64,000 nucleotides of DNA from Circinella minor. Lineage: Eukaryota; Mucoromycota; Mucoromycetes; Mucorales; Lichtheimiaceae. The stretch is from the NCBI GenBank assembly GCA_016758965.1, contig JAEPRB010000063.1, positions 117,304 through 181,303 of the forward strand, given 5' to 3'. Positions within the stretch are counted from its first letter, which is position 1. Each line of letters begins with the position of its first letter. Below, piece after piece: positions 62,282-64,000 of the stretch. Position numbers and translations under genes: made by a program. Below the pieces are notes generated by a model. It ran no database searches. It saw only the letters and a program-made list of their open reading frames with translations, and was not told where the DNA came from.

Positions 62282-62640
62282 TACTTCACTTTCCACGGCC
62301 ATTTTTTTCTACTTCAAACCCTTCATTACCGTTTTTTTTTTACTACTTTATCGTTCAAGTCGTTTTTTTTTTACTTCAACACTCAAAGCAGGTTTGTTTA
62401 TATTTCTATTTCACCCCCAAAGTTGTTTTCATTCTACTTCACCTTCCAAGCAATCCTTCTTTCCGTCGTTCCGTTTTACTTCACCCCCAATTATTTTTTA
62501 CTTCACCCCCCAATGCTGCGCTTTTTTTTTTTTTACTTCACTTCACCTTTATTTTACTTTACCTTTCACAACCATTCTTTTTTCTAATTCACACTTTCAA
62601 TACACTTTTTTTTTATTACTTATTCATTAGGTACTTCAAG
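62282..62640 (+). repeat. Degenerate pyrimidine repeat based on TACTTCAC
   Basis: TACTTCA-type words, often followed by CCCCCAA or CTTTCCA, recur at about 62282, 62310, 62372, 62434, 62478, 62499 and 62533, separated by T runs. Spacing is irregular. The open plus frame over it is a by-product of the T/C bias. Confidence 0.5.
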
Positions 62641-63236
62641 AACTTGTGCAAGAAAACCCTTGGGTCATTTTTCCTTTTGGTTGTTGTTGCCTCTTTTTTT
62701 TTTTTTTTTTTGGTAATCTTTGGTCAACACACTGGCTCTCTTGGTTCCATTTCCTGTGGTTTTCCCTTTGCTCGTTACTTGTCTCCTTGTGGCATTCCTT
62801 TACTTTTTTTTTTCGCGTTGCATTCAATGCACACAAGCATTGTTGCTAAATACTTGCCATTGAGTCTCTTTCCCGCATCGTCGTAGTTATCAAGTCTCGA
62901 CTTTGCCATTGTTGGTCCATATACACTCGTGATTTCTCATTCGCGACGTGTATTTCGTGAACCTCTTACTATGGTCAAGAACAAGAAGACAAGTTGTCCC
63001 ATTGAATACTTTAGTTCTTATAAAGTATGTCAGTAAGAAAGGCTTGACTCTGTTTATAGTCATATCTATGACTCTGACCAAGAATGGGTTCTTGGGGTAC
63101 ACCTCAAACTGTACTCTTGGGTTGCTACCATGCGTGGCAGAGTTCCTTTTTACACGCGACATCACTGGTCCTTTGATAACCATTGACAAGAACCTGAACA
63201 AAATATTGGTTTATTCCTAACGACTCGCTACAAAAC

Positions 63237-63375
63237 TATTTTACACTTTGCGTGCACTATAGTTTTATGTTTGCCCTTGATGACTTTCTAATTAGCAGAA
63301 ATCATTGAGTATATTAATTACTAATATAAACAGCGCAAAACATATTACAATTATAGTGTACGCAAAGTAAAAATA
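63237..63375. mobile_element. 139-bp MITE-like inverted-repeat element
   Basis: The left end TATTTTACACTTTGCGTGC and the reverse complement of the right end, TATTTTTACTTTGCGTACAC, match over about 26 bases with a few differences and continue into CACTATA on both sides. The ends begin with TA, which fits a TA target duplication. There is no coding capacity. Confidence 0.6.
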
Positions 63376-64000
63376 ATTCGGCCGCAAGTCATTAAAGAAA
63401 AACAATATTCGGTTGACTACCATAACACCGATACTATGCAAGCTTCTGCTGGATTAATTTTCATGCAGCCAGCACAAAGGCAATCCATACCCTAGGAACA
63501 CACTACTCAATATGGTAAAGAAAATTATTGTGACCCGCGGACCTGCAATAATTTCTGATCTCGCTACAAGTAGTAGAGCTAAAAATTTGGAAAGGCGCGT
63601 GCTTCTATAGTATGTCTATTATTCCATTCCATCAGGTATTGTACACAATATCTCAGTATTGTTTGAAGTACTCCAATATTATTCGGATTACTGCTATTCA
63701 GGTAATTAATCAAAACGTATAACTATTATATATTATGTGTTGGATCTATTACTAACATTAATCTTATTTTTTATATATATTTCAATACATGGATGTGGTG
63801 TCTATTTATCAAGGTCCCGGATATTCATTATGGTGGCGATGAGTTCCACTTTGCGTTTTCCTTCTTACTTTGATGTTCTTTCAAGATTTGTTGCGTAGTG
63901 GTTAAAGAACGGAAATAAAAGAATGACAAGAACATGCCGGGACGGTGGGTGGTTTGGGTCGGGCAAGGGTGAGCAATTCTCTGTTCACGACATGCTAAAT

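Larger units (their letters stand above)
59846..64000. other. Right-end gene-poor region with repeats
   Basis: No intact gene supported in 4.2 kb. It contains two imperfect direct repeats (61932-62160), a TATATAAAA followed by a long degenerate T/C-rich tract (62218-62640), protein-like but interrupted frames around 62890-63220 on both strands, and a 139-bp inverted-repeat element (63237-63375). Confidence 0.5.

Noticed and set aside
62218..62886. 222-codon plus-strand open frame
   Set aside because: Almost entirely Phe/Leu/Ser from a T/C-rich repeat tract; not a credible protein.
62890..63220. Frames on both strands (103 and 90 codons), and a third frame with two stops that looks transposase-like
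   Set aside because: The frames compete, none has a recognised motif, and I could not decide which strand once coded. Not annotated as a gene.

Overview
The window comes from a fungal nuclear genome, most likely an early-diverging fungus of the Mucoromycota (Mucorales-like). The evidence is: spliceosomal genes with short introns (GTAAGT/GTATGT donors, TAG/CAG acceptors), a fungus-type translation elongation factor 3, an Ssd1 homologue, a GPI-type chitin deacetylase of the Mucor kind, very AT-rich DNA with long A/T homopolymers, and degenerate LINE and TIR-element debris. The lineage call is an inference from gene content; no rRNA or other marker is present. I saw no tRNA gene, rRNA, CRISPR array or bacterial-style operon.

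Layout: a sugar transporter of the MFS family runs off the left edge (1-1218, minus). Then come a secreted GH25-lysozyme-like protein whose catalytic Asp-x-Glu pair looks lost (3510-4732, plus), eEF3 (6145-9459, minus), a gene-poor stretch with decayed coding scraps (about 9.5-14.9 kb), a Pho89-type phosphate symporter (14885-16630, minus) and a 500-residue protein I do not recognise (19861-21844, minus). Next are the arsenite exporter ACR3 with a duplicated Cys motif in its N-terminal tail (23559-25284, plus) and two tandem serine beta-lactamase/LACTB-family genes with identical exon structure (25501-27333 and 27889-29746, minus). After that comes repeat and LINE debris (about 29.8-34.6 kb) and then cytochrome c (34752-35310, plus).

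From 35.3 to 45.8 kb I see no gene. This desert holds two well-preserved non-autonomous TIR elements: a 454-bp one (36476-36929) carrying mirrored arrays of about 22-bp units, and a 1384-bp one (37916-39299) with about 86-bp TIRs. After the desert come a chitin deacetylase (45783-47973, plus), a Pho80/Pcl-type cyclin (49121-50308, minus) divergent from the tRNA adenosine deaminase TAD1/ADAT1 (50628-53366, plus), the pseudonuclease SSD1 (54190-59011, plus), a small secretory/membrane protein (59505-59845, plus) and a repeat-rich right end with a 139-bp MITE-like element.

The genes do not form one pathway. The loosely connected themes are cell wall (chitin deacetylase, SSD1, perhaps the GH25-like protein), ion transport (PHO89, ACR3) and translation (eEF3, TAD1). 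Exon borders were derived by hand from splice signals and checked for reading-phase consistency. No alignment or database search was run, so family calls rest on motif recognition.
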